From Gigaspora rosea (taxonomy: Eukaryota > Glomeromycota > Glomeromycetes > Diversisporales > Gigasporaceae), in NCBI GenBank assembly GCA_003550325.1, contig QKWP01000121.1, forward strand, positions 413,864 to 477,863: DNA of 64,000 nt. Direction: 5' to 3'. The notes beneath the pieces were generated by a model. The model had not been told where the DNA came from. It saw only the letters and a list, made by a program, of their open reading frames with translations, and ran no database searches. The position numbers and the translations under genes are program-made. Positions 45,881 to 58,274 of the stretch are shown piece after piece; within the stretch, counting starts at the first letter, position 1, and each line of letters opens with the position of its first letter.

Positions 45881-47566
45881 TTAATAGTATACTAGAAACT
45901 CACCATAAATAGGATCTCCAAAATGTTTAACTTGTTTAATTATTGGTATAATTCTTCTTGCCAAAGATAACATATTTTCCGAAAAACTCGTCATATACCT
46001 ACTCTTTCTCATTTCATATCTAAGTTCTTTGAGACTCCTTCTAGCTATCGCATATTCTAATATAATATATAATACTTCATCACATGACATTTTTGTTTCA
46101 TATAAACTAATAACTTTTAACTGAACTGGAAATTCTCGTAATAAGTATGCTAAATTTTCTGTTTCTATTATAAAATTAATTCCAAATGAAATCAAAGTTG
46201 ATGGAATAGAATTTATAAATCTTTGAAGGATCTCTGAAGTAAAATTGAACTTATCAGTATTATTACGTGATGTTTTACCAATCGTTAAATGAATTAACGG
46301 AAGTTGTGAAATTAATTCTAAAAGATTTTGAAGATAATTTGATGATATTGAAATTGAAAGTGTGGTAATTCTACTACAATACTCGCCAATAAGTTCCATT
46401 ATTGCTGGTATTGCACTTTCTAATGTTAATACTCTTAAATTTTCTGTACACATATTGAGTATTAATGCTTTTGTCATCACTATATCTTCACTATTTACCC
46501 AATCATCATAACAATAAAGTTTTTTAATATTAAGTATATTCCTTGGTACATTAAAATATCTCATATCATTATCTTTTGTTGGTGAAAGATCTAATAATTC
46601 TAAAGTTTCTAAATTCGTACAACTTTTTAGAACTTTAATTAATTCATTATATTCATTTTTGGGTGTAAAACGAAGATATATTAATGTTTCTGCTTGTTTT
46701 AACATTGCTGAAAAAATTATTGCTGATGATGACGCATCCCAAAATTGATTAAGTGATAATGCACTTAATTTATTTTGTGATTGAATTAATTGTGCTAATG
46801 ATTCAATAAAATATGTTGGAAGATGTGTTCTCATTCTATGAATAATTATAGAAATACTATTTATATTTCGTGAACAAGATGACATTAAAGTAAATAACTT
46901 TGTTAATCTTTTCGATGTTTCATCCTCTGTCTCAAAAAGATAAAGTATTTCAAATCTTTGAAGGTTTGATAATACATTTTCAATCCCAGGTATCGTTGCA
47001 ATATCAAGAAAAGGCCCATAAAGTTCTACATTTAATAAATCCATTTTTAAAATTCGAAGTCCATATGATCGATTACAAAGTGAATATCCAAGAACTTCTC
47101 TACAAAGTGTTGTTATTATACCACATGCTGGATTACTAATTTCTAATGTTGAAACTGAATCATCAATAGCTTGACAAAAATGTTCAAAGTCAAACGCTCT
47201 AAGATATCTTGGATAATCAATAAATGGTTTAGGTAAATCATGAAATTTAATACCATCTGCCATTAAACGTAATCTTCCTTGTTCTTCAAGACATGAGACA
47301 TATGTTCTTATAATAAGTGCTGCTTTTTCCTTTTCTAATTTATGTGCAAATGGACGATACCAAAGTAAAGGAACAACCATCTTAAACCAATCTCGACTCA
47401 CTAAAAGACATGAATGAAGTGAAGATCTATCATCTTTTAAATATTCTAAAATATCCGTAAAATTATCAAATGTAAGCTTTTGTGAAGTTGCTTGTTTTTG
47501 CTCATGTATATAATGGGGATTGCACACTAAAGCAAATCTCTCAATTTGGCACCTAAGACTTTCCAT
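45881..47566 (-). CDS. F-box-like/LRR-type protein, intact single exon
   Basis: 561 aa. A degenerate F-box near residues 33-75 (LTFDNFTDILEYLKDDRSSL, LVSRDWFKMVVPLLWYRPF), the form common in Glomeromycotina, would bind Skp1 in an SCF ubiquitin ligase. The rest is an irregular leucine-rich-repeat solenoid: LSALSLNQFWD, LIYLRFTPKNEY, LETLELLDLSP, LRVLTLESAIP, ITTLSISISSNYL, IHLTIGKT, LKVISLYETKM. This part would select the substrate, which is unknown. The first ATG is used, preceded by an A/T-rich leader. No stops, no introns and even codon use, so it is probably functional. Convergent with the KNH-like gene. Confidence 0.8.
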   Translation of the reverse strand: MESLRCQIERFALVCNPHYIHEQKQATSQKLTFDNFTDILEYLKDDRSSLHSCLLVSRDWFKMVVPLLWYRPFAHKLEKEKAALIIRTYVSCLEEQGRLRLMADGIKFHDLPKPFIDYPRYLRAFDFEHFCQAIDDSVSTLEISNPACGIITTLCREVLGYSLCNRSYGLRILKMDLLNVELYGPFLDIATIPGIENVLSNLQRFEILYLFETEDETSKRLTKLFTLMSSCSRNINSISIIIHRMRTHLPTYFIESLAQLIQSQNKLSALSLNQFWDASSSAIIFSAMLKQAETLIYLRFTPKNEYNELIKVLKSCTNLETLELLDLSPTKDNDMRYFNVPRNILNIKKLYCYDDWVNSEDIVMTKALILNMCTENLRVLTLESAIPAIMELIGEYCSRITTLSISISSNYLQNLLELISQLPLIHLTIGKTSRNNTDKFNFTSEILQRFINSIPSTLISFGINFIIETENLAYLLREFPVQLKVISLYETKMSCDEVLYIILEYAIARRSLKELRYEMRKSRYMTSFSENMLSLARRIIPIIKQVKHFGDPIYGEFLVYY

Positions 47567-48477
47567 TCTTTGAAAAACAGTAAAATTTCTATGTTAATTC
47601 GATTAAAAAAAAAAAAAAAAAAAATTAACTTTTCCCAACAGTAATTAATCTTTGAAATGGCAAACTTACTACTATGGAAAACAGCCTACCGGTCCAAATA
47701 TACAAGCAAAACTATCTCAGCCCGTTTCCAATTGTCAAACAATGAAATTACGAAATACTACAGTACTGAATTCTCTTTATGTGAGAACATGTACAAGGGA
47801 ATTCACTTCAATAATTGATCACAGCGTGCATGCTTCTACGCATTACACATGCTATGTAATTAAAAGTTGAAGAGCCAATCAAATTTGTACAGTTGACAAT
47901 CTTTCCCTTTTGATTAATATTACATCTTTTTTTTTTTTTTACTAACGTTAATGTTAAAAGTTAACGCTAAATATTCGTAATTACATGAAATATAACTTAT
48001 AATGTATACATAGCACATAATTAGAGATATTAGAGATGAACTTTTATTTTTTTTACTGTAGATAATAAAGTGATTATAACTAGCAATCATATTAATACCA
48101 GATACGTTAATTAGACAGGCAAATCGTTGGTATATCAGACAAGCAGGACAACTGCAGGGTCCAAATCTCCTACTGTATTATCATTATCGTTGACTAGCAC
48201 TTTTATCAGTGCATCAAGTTTAACTATGTGGTAATTCAAAGTTTAAAGTCGGAATTCATCGGAGCTAGGCCGGTATTAAACGATAATACTAGCCAACTAT
48301 ATTATAGCAAATGGGCAATTTACTTAGTGCGCTACTTAGGGATGTAAAATTACCGTAAATTTTGCGTAATTTGTAATTCGATAAAAAAAATTTAATTTGT
48401 AATTTTAATTAAACACATGATGTAGTTGAATTTCGGATGATATATATTTGATGTAATACATATCTGATATTTGATTT
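47567..48477. other. Promoter side of the F-box gene and spacer
   Basis: A homopolymer A run lies 40-60 bp upstream of the ATG on the plus-strand reading. No other gene supported. TTAGGGATGTAAAATTACCG at 48337-48356 resembles a hAT-type end but I could not find its partner. Confidence 0.4.
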
Positions 48478-49120
48478 TGGGATCTACTTATCCATTTTGA
48501 TGATTTTCCCAACGAGCCCAAAATCGTTAAAATCGAATCACGGGATCCCAAGATCATTAAGATTTTGCATTATTTTATTAATAATTTTTAAATGATTATA
48601 TAAAATTTTGATATCAAATAACTTTTGATCTACTGCCCCGTTTTGAATAGTTTTACCATCAAAATGTTCGTCACAGTGAGACGATTCTAATGAGCTCAGA
48701 ATCATCGAAATCGAATCACAGGATCCCAAGATCGTTAAAGATCAGTGATTTGGCCAATCCAAAAGTAATGGCCTTTATATATATAAACCCACTATTTTTT
48801 GATTGGCCAAATCACTAATCATTAACGATCGTGAGATCCTGTGATTCGATTTTGATTATTCTGAGCTCATTGGAATCGTCTCACTGAGGCGAACATTTTG
48901 ATAATAAAACATCCAAAACGGGCCATTAGATCAAAAGTTATCTGATATCAAAATTTTATATAATAATTTAAAAATTACTAATAAAATAATGCAAAATCTT
49001 AATGATCTTGAGATCCCATGCTTCGATTTTAACATTTTGGGCTCGTTGGAATCATCTCATTGAGACAAACATTTTGGTAGTAAAATCATTCAAAATGGAT
49101 CAGTAGATCAAAAGTTACTT
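48478..49120. repeat. Foldback element, about 640 bp
   Basis: Inverted repeat centred near 48785. Arms share AAGATTTTGCATTATTTTAT, ATTTTGATATCA, AAAATGTTCG(T/C), GAATCGTCTCA-type blocks, GTGATTCGATTT and TTGATTGGCCAAATCACT. Related motifs (ACTAGATCAAAAG, GAGACGA) recur in the palindromes at 52.9, 53.6 and 61.5 kb. Confidence 0.8.
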
Positions 49121-50124
49121 TAAAAGTTTGTAAATCGGTCAATATAAATACTAACTAAACTATAAACATAAAATTTACATAAAATAATTTGTATTGCTAT
49201 ATTGTAAGATCGTAAATTTTATAATACAACTCTAGAATTATTGGTTAAGTAGAACTTTAAAAATTTAATTAGCTCATACTATATAAACCACTTTGGAATT
49301 AAATTTATAGTATTATATGGTATATGTAGCCTAGTCACATTAAATTATATTAATAGTGCTAAAATTTTGTCGATCATTTACTAGATTGAATCTGATTGGT
49401 TAAATTTTTTATAAGTTTTTTATTTTTTTTATATTTGTGCTGAAATTTTTAAATGGCTTTTTTTAAAAGTTAAAAGCTTAAAACTAAATACATAGTTAAA
49501 TAGAACTTGCCAAATGCTACATAAATATATAAAGTTTTTTTGCAATTGAACTTTTAGATAAAAAGCCTTTGCAATTTTACATTTTATATAAAATATTTGT
49601 TGTAATTAGGCTGTGCGCACCATAGCTAATATCTCTAATTTGTACAAAAATATATTTAATAATAAAATACAGTTTAGCAAATAAATATTTACTATAATTT
49701 AGATAATAAAAACTTACTTATTATTCTTCTAATCAGTCATATATATTTCTATACAAAATAAACTATAATTGGCCATATATATCTTTATACAAAATAAATA
49801 CTATATGAGGTGTTTTCAATTAAAAGAACCCATTTTTACATATATTTTATTTTGAGATACATATTTGAGTTTAATTATTTGTTTTGATTTTTGGACTGAT
49901 CTGGGATCAATTAAATTTCACAATATTGATTGGTTAAAGACAGCAGGTAACTATTGGGTAAACTCATGACATGTTGGCCCTATGCAGCCTTATGTAATTT
50001 TTCTTTTTACATTATCTTGATTTTTTATTATATAAATCGATTTTCATTTATAATTAAAAAAAGTCAATCATATAAAAATTTATATGAATCTAATGAAAAC
50101 TCATTTTTTAAAAAAATATAAAAA
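49121..50124. other. AT-rich spacer, no gene seen
   Basis: No coding region, no clear repeat boundaries. Confidence 0.4.
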
Positions 50125-51212
50125 TCGAAAAAAATTCATCAACTCTTTTTGACGATCACTTGGTCCAAATTTCCAACAGAAGAAAAAACAAAAAGTTTCT
50201 TGTTGGAGAGTTGCTTATACGTTATGTATAGTAGGATAACACAAAAATAAGGTTTTTATAAAAGTCAACGGCTCTCTCTTCCGGGACTCCTTTGTATATT
50301 CGGCATGCAAGCCAGAAGCGTTCTCTTACAAGATAACTGGCAGGAGGTGGCGCCCTTGTACAAAAAATTTTGGTGAAGATATAAACATAGTGTCTTCGTC
50401 GACAAAGGTTTTTGTGGTAAAACAGTGATGAACAACAAAAAAATGAGTTTTATCTTTTTATACTTTCCTTTAAGTTTGTTTCAAGCGTCGTCTTTTGGCT
50501 CTTTGGATTTTTCGAAATTTTTGCCAAAAAGTGGGCATCCTAGTTTACCCTCCAAAAGATTGGCAGTGTTTACTCCTTCCAAATTGGGTATGTGTCCCAG
50601 ACCGGAAACGGCGCCGTCACAAGTAAGTTTGGTTATCAAATAAACAATGAATGACATGTTATGGAATCTTGGAGGGCACGTGAAGAATTTCTTACTTGGT
50701 CATAGGTTTCGAGACGTAGTTTTTTTTTGTTCTTTTTTCTACATATAACACTTTGGTAGATATAGTCTATGCAGTGTTATATAATTTTTATAGTCTAGTA
50801 TAGGCTTAATAACACCTTCATAGTCTATATTTTCTTTGCTTTTTCTTTGGTTTTCTTAGTGTTTTCTTTTTTTTATTTTTTTTTGGATGTATAATTTTGG
50901 TTTTTGGTTAATTTTTTTGAGTATTTAGTTTTGTTCCCCTATTTTAATCTTCCTCTTGTTTTTATTCTTTTTTATAAGAAGCTCAGAGAAGGAGTTTTTG
51001 AAGGAGTAAATTATGAAGCATAGTTGGTTTGTAACTATAGCTAACAAATTTTTTTTTGGCTTATACATAAGCTGATGCGGCTGATCGCATCTGGGTGCAA
51101 ATTTTATTTGTAGCTGAATGAGGTCAAAGACTGTTGATTGTGATGTATTAAAAAAAAATTTTTAGTAATAAAATCTATAAGAAATCGGCAAGACTGCCAA
51201 AGTCGTAAAAAA
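50125..51212 (+). mobile_element. Poly(A)-tailed retroposon-like repeat, copy 2 (family A)
   Basis: Shares with 12640-13765 the blocks TTCGGCATGCAAGCCAGAAG, AAGATAACTGGCAG, TCTTCGTCGACAAAGG, CCTCCAAAAGATTGGCAG and CAGTGTTATATAATTTTTAT, and the tail GGCAAGACTGCCAAAGTCGT plus poly(A). GGCA/TGCC brackets a 4-base loop. A 72-codon frame at 50425-50643 spans the middle (SKRLAVFTPSKLGMCPRPET); its frame is not obviously kept in the other copies. Classification open. Confidence 0.65.
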
Positions 51213-52129
51213 AAAATATATATATATATATAAATGTGCCCTTTTAATTGGGGACACCCATATATTAAATTTACTAATTTGTATAATTATAATAATTTTT
51301 AATTTACTAATTTGGTTTAAATAATTTTATTACTATTTTAAAAAATATATATATAAAACCTGTAATTTACAATGCAAACAAAAATTAAATTTTATAGTTA
51401 ATAGAAGATTTTTTGAAAAAACATGCATGCATTTAGCACTAATAATTTATTACAGACAAGCAAAAAATGTGAATTTAGAGATTGTATTTATAGAGATCTA
51501 ATTGTACTTGTATAGCATTAAGAAGTATGTACCAGATTGTCCAAAAATTGAATTTAAAGTATTTGAAAAAAGATTTGAATATAAATACTAGTTTTATTGT
51601 ATTTAAATATAACAGCTTAAAAATATCTGATATCTATTATAAAATTGTATAGTATTGTGGATATAGCTAAAAGAATAGCAAGGAGTACTACTTTATAGAA
51701 TAAGAACCAATTGTATAAAGTAAGCCAAAACTTGTAAATAATCTGGTTGTTATGAATTTGTACTAGCCAATGCTTATTAAGTATTGGTTGGTACTAATCT
51801 CTATGATAGGATCTATTTGGAATATAAAATATTGCAGATTAGAATTGGCTAGCACAATTTGAAAAAAACCTTATTATTATAAAAGGTGTTGAGGTTAAAA
51901 AATCTGTAATATATTGTAGAAAGTAATAAAATAGTAATAGAATACTTAATTGCTAGAGTAAATAAGATCAATATAGTTGGTATTAATTAAGTTTCAGTTG
52001 TTTAATAAAAAATTTTTTACCCAAGAATTGAGTAAAAAAAGTTGTCAAAACCTTGAAAATATAGTGATTAGTAACTCAGTTTGAATTAAGATTATAGCAT
52101 AATTAGTAAAAGCATATAATTGGTATATT
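51213..52129. other. AT-rich spacer with a degenerate transposon end
   Basis: GTATTTATAGAGATCTAATT at 51484-51503 resembles a decayed end of the CAGT(C/T)AAACCTC family. No gene. Confidence 0.35.
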
Positions 52130-52380
52130 GTTATAGGACAGCTTTAGTTAATAATTTGACAATTAAAATAAAGTAAAATTACTTAAAATTTTATTAAGAT
52201 AACCTATTTTAATTTTAATTTAAATGTGTTTAGTACCTATAGAATATATAATTATATCTTTTTTAAACAAATTTATTAATTATTAAAATCTGAACAAGCT
52301 TTGAACAATCTTAAATATTTGGATATTTTAAATATGAACAAGGTCAAAAAGGCTATGAACAGTCAAAATATACAATACTA
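52130..52380 (-). repeat. Inverted copy of the repeat at 9192-9460
   Basis: Reverse complement of blocks at 9192-9460: TTTAAGTAATTT..., AGGTACT, TTGTTCAAAGC-type motifs and a final GACTGTTCATAGCC-like end. Moderately diverged. Confidence 0.6.
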
Positions 52381-52887
52381 GCAGGAATACTAATTAAACT
52401 ATTGTTATGTTTTTAATATATAATTAATATTGTATTAGACTATTAATTGACAATTCGCGAATGAATGAAAATTTACTATATAAAATTCATATATAAATTT
52501 ATTGCAATTTCAAATCTACGTTTCTGATCTAGTAAGAATAATTTATTTAAATATAACAATAAATAAAATTCAACCTACAATAAATATATGAATTTTTCTA
52601 TCTTCTTATAAAAAAAATTTAAATTATTTCAAACTGATTATTCTATATATATTCAAAAACTAGGTACCAAAATTTTACATAATATTTTATTATAAATCAC
52701 AAGAAATCTAGATTTTAGTACTACTAGTAATTTTTATAATTAACTTATTCCCAATTTTTATTTTTATTCATTCACAAATTGTCAATTAAAAGATCTTTTT
52801 AGTATTTGTTAATAATAATATTATTTATTAGTGTTACAAATTAGACCAAAAATGCAATTAATTAGTTGGATAAATTTATTTTAATAA
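52381..52887. other. AT-rich spacer
   Basis: TTGACAATTCGCGAATGAAT (52448-52467) and TTCATTCACAAATTGTCAA (52767-52785) are inverted and may bound a further small element of about 340 bp. Confidence 0.4.
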
Positions 52888-52888
52888 G

Positions 52889-53414
52889 GGAGCATCCATA
52901 AATAACGATACAAGAGGGGTCAGACAAAAGATAATGTTTTTTCTGATAAGTAGGGAGGAGTCAAAAAAATATAACATAATTTTTTTAAAAAAAATTAGCT
53001 AAAAACTGATTCAGTGATCCAAATTTAATGATTTTGGTACTATTCGATTGTCTCAGTAAGAGGAGTCGAATGGTACCAATTTTATTTCATTTGGATTACT
53101 AGATCAAAAGCTATTGGCCAAATACTATTGGTCATATCTTTTCTTATATAATTACTATATAACCAATAGTTTTTTGTGAATATCTTTTGATCTAGTAATC
53201 CAAATAACATATTTTGGTATCATTGGATTTGTCTCACTGAAATGAATTGAATGGTATCTAAATTATCTAAATTGGATCACTGTATCACAATATATTCAAG
53301 GTTTTGTAAAATTTTTATATAAACATACAGATTTTGAAAAATTTTTTTATATAGTAGAAGAGAGGTTAAGCACTACTACGAGGGGTACATAATGTTATTT
53401 ATAGATGCCTCTAA
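52889..53414. mobile_element. Palindromic TIR element
   Basis: Ends GGGAGCATCCATAAATAACG and, read inward from the right, AGAGGCATCTATAAATAAC. The interior is a palindrome (centre near 53145) with CCAAAT...TGGTAC(C/T) and GGATTACTAGATCAAAAG on both arms. Non-coding. Confidence 0.7.
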
Positions 53415-53604
53415 TCAATTAAAAATTGATTGTACCAACTAATCAATTAATTAGTTGGTGCATTTAATTAATTGATTGATTGTTCGATTAACCAATTAAT
53501 GTTATTTATAGATGCCTCTAATCAATTAAAAATTGATTGTACCAACTAATCAATTAATTAGTTGGTGCATTTAATTAATTGATTGATTAATCGATTAACC
53601 AATT
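53391..53604. repeat. Direct tandem pair, 107-bp period
   Basis: Copies start at 53391 and 53498 with AATGTTATTTATAGATGCCT and differ at very few positions, so the right end of the preceding element was duplicated recently together with ATTAATTAGTTGGTGC flanks. Confidence 0.9.
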
Positions 53605-54110
53605 AATCAATTAACATATGCTCTGATTTTTGGAATTTATAAAAAAGGCTTATTTTTTTAAAACTTTTAAAGCTATATAATTTTTGATCTACTAGTTCAT
53701 TTTAAATGATTTTACTACCAAATGTTCATCTTTTTAAGATGATTCCAACAAGCCCAAAATCATAAAAATCCAATCATAGGGCCATGAGAAATGTACTGTC
53801 AAAAAGGTGATGTATCTGAAATTGGTTTAATCTATGTCAAACCAATTTTAGATGTGTCACCTATTTGATAGTACATTTTCTTATGATTCTGTGATTGGAT
53901 TTTTATGATTTTTAGCTTATTGGAATCGTCTTAAAGAGAAGAACAGTTTGGTAGTAGCATCATTTAAAATGAACTAGTAGATCAAAAATTATTTAGCTTT
54001 AAAGTTTTAAAAAATAAGCTTTTTTTATAAATTCCAAAAATCAGAGCATATAATTAAATTGATTGGTTAATTAATCGATTGTACCAACTAAATAATTAAT
54101 TAACTAATCG
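53605..54110. repeat. Foldback element flanked by TTAATCGATT-type arms
   Basis: Palindrome centred near 53834. Arms share GCTCTGATTTTTGGAATTTA, GATCTACTAGTTCATTTTAA, GATTGGATTTTTATGAT-type and GACACATCTAAAATTGG-type blocks. ATTAATTAGTTGGTACAAT-type motifs lie outside on both sides, so the foldback may sit within another inverted repeat, as in the 36-43 kb stack. Confidence 0.75.
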
Positions 54111-54484
54111 ATTACTATAGTAAATTAATATTTAGCATTTTACAATTTCTAAATATATTCAATTCATAATGATCTACCAATTAATAAAATCATAATTATA
54201 TTCAAAATATGATTAGTATGCTAAAACTAAAGTATAGTAGCAATATGATTAAGTTATTATGCTTTAATACTTTTAATTAGTTATACAATCTACAAGATTG
54301 GTTATATATACAATATTTATTTACTAGATATTGAATATTTTTTAAATTGTTCTATATAATGTTTAGTGTCTAATAAGATACAGTTTTAGTTGAAATTGAA
54401 CAATATCTAATAATATTGTATAGGACAATTTAGACATTTTTCTAATGCCCAGTGATGCGTTCAATGCTAATAACTAATCAAGTA
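54111..54484. other. AT-rich spacer
   Basis: A small inverted repeat around 54350-54430 (CAATATTTATT / TCTAATAATATTG). No gene. Confidence 0.35.
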
Positions 54485-54660
54485 CAGTGTAACCCCGCAA
54501 TAGTCACATTCGCATTAGTCACAATCTCGCTATAGTCACCTTAAATTTTCTATTTAATTATATATACTATATATAAATTTTAGCTTGCATTAGTTACAAT
54601 CTCGCAATAGGCGCATAGAAAGTCTAATTTTGGCATGTGACTATTGCGAGGTTTGACTGT
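54485..54660. mobile_element. 176-bp TA-flanked MITE
   Basis: Ends CAGTGTAACCCCGCAATAGT and, read inward from the right, CAGTCAAACCTCGCAATAGT. TA on both sides (54483-54484, 54661-54662). Interior repeats of (A/T)TAGTCACA. Same terminal type as 10933-12563. Confidence 0.9.
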
Positions 54661-55535
54661 ATAACTTAGAAAATAACAAATTAATATAGTATAATAGTTT
54701 GGTTTCCTCTAGCCTTCTTAAACTAAAAATTTAACCTTTTAGTTTAAAATAGAAAAGTATGAGGTGAAATGTCACATCTTCTTTCTGTAGCAGTTTAATG
54801 GTTAGCCCTGACTGCAAGTGATAGGCTTGCCCTATTGCATAGATCATTAGATGATTAGTTAGAAATTTTAAATATAGTATTTCTTTATATATCATCCTGA
54901 TATAATTGTAACTTACTATCCTATTTCTGTATTTGACATTAATAAATAAAAAAAAAAAAAATATATATATATATAGTATAATAGTTTGATTTTAAGCCTT
55001 ATTGTACAGGTCTTATGTAACAATCTGTGCTTTTTTTATTTACTTATTGATATAGAATTGTTAAATTAAAAGCCATGCAATAAAATAATTATTGTATAAG
55101 TTGTAGTAAATAACCTAGTTATATACACAGGTTCCTATTTAAATTCTATACTTTCAGTATAGAATATAAATCTGTGTATAACTAGATTATTTACTACAAC
55201 CCACACAATAACTATAAATATTATACTGTTTAGCTATAGTATAATTCCCTAAAAGTTAGTTTACTTCTAGCTCATTTTTCTGGTACTATATCCCTAGTAG
55301 AATGTTTCATCTATAGCACTTTTTGTTAACAGAATCTTTTCTTGATATACCATGTTTTGATATTCTTTTTTCTTGATATCTTATATTTTGAACAAGACAT
55401 TTATTTAACATGATATATTTCTAATTTGACTTTTCTCTGATACTAAAAGGGTTCCAAAAATTAGCTGGTTTTTTTTACTATGAGTCTACTCCACCACCTA
55501 CCCCTCACTCTTATCTAATACCCAATCAGCCAATT
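54661..55535. other. AT-rich spacer with a 130-bp palindrome at 55085-55215
   Basis: Palindrome arms: TTGTAGTAAATAACCTAGTT ... AACTAGATTATTTACTACAA, centre near 55150. No gene in the interval. Confidence 0.6.
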
Positions 55536-55770
55536 GACATAATATTTCACCAACAATTATTTATTAACAAGTTCATTTTACCAACAGGTTATTTTACCAA
55601 ACTTATTTTATTGACAAAGTAATTCTGGTCATTGTTATTGAATTAGGGCTGAAGTTAGTGTGCTTTTTAAAAAAAAATTTGTTAGTAAAATAAACTTTGA
55701 TAAAACAAACTGTTAGTAAAATAAACTTGTTAGTGAGTATTTGTCAGTGAAATATTATATCGGTAAAGTG
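55536..55770. repeat. Foldback of GTTAGTAAAATAA / TTATTTTACCAAC units
   Basis: The left arm (ATATTTCACCAACAATTATT, TTTACCAACAGGTTATTTTA) is the near-complement of the right arm (AAACTGTTAGTAAAATAAAC, GTCAGTGAAATATTAT). Each arm contains short tandem units. Confidence 0.7.
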
Positions 55771-56830
55771 ATTGTCAGTGAAATAATACAATCTAAGGAG
55801 GTTTACTTTTGGTTTTTAGAGTTAGGTTAGGGTTAGATTAGAAATTAAGTTAGAGATTTATCTAAAATAGTAAGTTCTGTATAACTATTGTGAAAATAGC
55901 AAAATATTATAGTAGAAATAGCAATTTCTGTTTATTTATATGTGGGTATTATAGTGAAGTTAAAATATTTTTAATCATATCACATAATACCATAATCAAA
56001 GTCAACCGATTTTGGTATTATCTGATTCGCCTTATCAAGCTAAGTCGAATGATACCAAAAAATCATTCAGTTCCTCACTAGATCACAAAATATTTTAATT
56101 ACCAATCCGGATAAGATCGGCACTATAGCTATAATATTACCATATTTGGAATTAGAGATAAACAAATATATAAACAATATATTAGTAAATCTGTTTTAGG
56201 CCTAATAAAAAGTTTTTTTTGTACTAAGTAAATATTATTTTTTGATATAAGTAAAGTTGTAGAGCAGGTTCTTGTGCATCTACTTGTAAAATTTCATTAA
56301 AATCGGACTAGTAAATAAGAAGATATGAGTAAAAACGTCTTTAAAATTCTTTAAATCATATAAAAATTTTATATATACAGGCCTGATCCAGATTTTGTAC
56401 TACCTTGTTTATATATTTGTTTTGCCCCAATTCTAAATATAGAAATATTGCCGATCTTATCTGAATTGGCAATTAATTTAATTATTTTATAAATTATGAT
56501 AAATCGAAAATATTTTGCTCCCATAATTGGAATCAAATAAAATTTATATCATTGATTCTTCTCTATAAGAGGAATTAAATAGTATAAATTTTATCTAATT
56601 CTAATCATAGGAACACAAGATATCCTCAATTTATCGATTTGTCACAATATCTTTTTGTGTTTAATATTATAGATAAGATATTTTAACAAACCAAAATATC
56701 ATGTGTTTCTGTAATCAAAATTGGATGAAATTTATATCATTCAATTCCACTTATTGAGAGGAATTGAATGGTATAGGTTTCATCCTATTTTAGCTATAGA
56801 AATATAAGCTATCCTGATTTGCTATAATGC
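55771..56830. repeat. Cluster of inverted repeats
   Basis: 56096-56180 pairs with 56400-56475 (CCGGATAAGATCGGCA / GCCGATCTTATCTG; AAACAAATATATAAACAA / TTGTTTATATATTTGTTT). 55975-56075 and 56490-56830 contain further nested palindromes (GGTATTATCTGATTC / GAATGATACC; TATATCATTGATTC / GAATTAAATAGTATA). A 63-codon frame at 55890-56081 lies within and is not credible. GAGTTAGGTTAGGGTTAGAT at 55820 is telomere-like. Confidence 0.6.
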
Positions 56831-58274
56831 CTTCCTTTATTATAATACCCTTATCTATCTTATAAATTTATAATTTTAAATTATCAAGTCCACTTTTATT
56901 TTTTTTTTATTACAATCTACTATTTATACTATATATTAACTAAAATTTTTAAATAGGGCTATTTAACTATTTTTTTCTTGTTTTATTTAATAATTTATTA
57001 TAGTTATTGTGTATATGTAAGTTAGTTATATACAATAACTATATTATTGTATGGGTTTTAATGTGCATTGCTCTTTATTAATAATTTAAACTTTTTATAT
57101 TACTATTATTTTCACTTGTTTATAAAACTTTACAACTTGTAGATCAGTTTCAATAAAATAAGTCTTTAATATATAGAACCAATTTGATGAACTATTTTAT
57201 ATAAACATATTTATTTTTTTAACACTTTTAAGCAACTTTACAAGGAAAAAAATTAGTTTCAAATATGAATTCAAAATTATAAAAACTTTAAAAATAATTT
57301 TTAATTCTATTAATTCTTCATTCAACAATTAAAAATTTTAAAAATCTTACTTTTTTTTTTTTACCTTTAGCGGTTCCACCATACTACTTTTATTAGTTTT
57401 CAAGTATAACAAACAAGTTTATATACATATTATCTAATTTGAAAGAACAATACTACTTGGCTATCTATATAAAGTAGTTTAAGCTGTTTATTTATATATT
57501 AACAATTATAAAATTTAAATAAATAATTAATTTTAAAGTACCTGTCTTGGAATTTAGAATTTTTATTTAAGATAATAGATTATAGTAGCTTTCAAGAAGA
57601 CTATCAATATTTGTTATACAGTATTAACAAGAATACAACAGAACCCCAAAGAACTCTAATACAACTCAAATGATTCTAAAAAAGGAAATTTTGCATGGAA
57701 ATTCATCAAACGTTGCATTTTTATATAGTAAATTTTCAAATTTTGCTTTATTTTATACATCTATTTGGCTAAAATACTGCTAAAATTATACAAACTCAGA
57801 TCTGAGTTGTATTAGAGTTCTTCAGGGTTCTAATACAACTAGTTATATGTATAGCTTTAATTGTCTAATTAAATAGTTTATTCAAAAGCTCTATACTAAT
57901 GTAGCTCATCTAAAAGGCTACCTATTTTAATCCCTTTAATCTTCTGTTCTTTTTACCAACTCTATCTTGTATTACTAAAATTATATTTTAAATACTTTAT
58001 TTTATATTCTTAGAATATAAGCTATAATAGTAATCATTTTACTTTTAGATAAACTCTCTTATTATAAATTTTGGTTTTTTTATTCTTAATAGAAAACTTG
58101 ATAAAGCAGTATCTGTTCTATATAGGCATTTATCTATGTTTCAACAACTTGTGTATTTATTGAGGCTTATATTTGGAATTATAACAATAATACTATATTG
58201 AACACCTACTATTATCTACATTTGTTTTTGTAAAATTTGTTTAATTTAATATCATATCTTTTTATTTTTATATA
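56831..58274. other. AT-rich spacer with one dispersed inverted pair
   Basis: GAACCCCAAAGAACTCTAAT (57640-57659) and ATTAGAGTTCTTCAGGGTTC (57809-57828) form inverted ends of a 190-bp unit that continues as ACAACT on both sides, probably a MITE. No gene. Confidence 0.5.

Noticed and set aside
46900-47139. 79-codon plus-strand frame inside the F-box gene
   Set aside because: Antisense shadow of an intact 561-codon gene.
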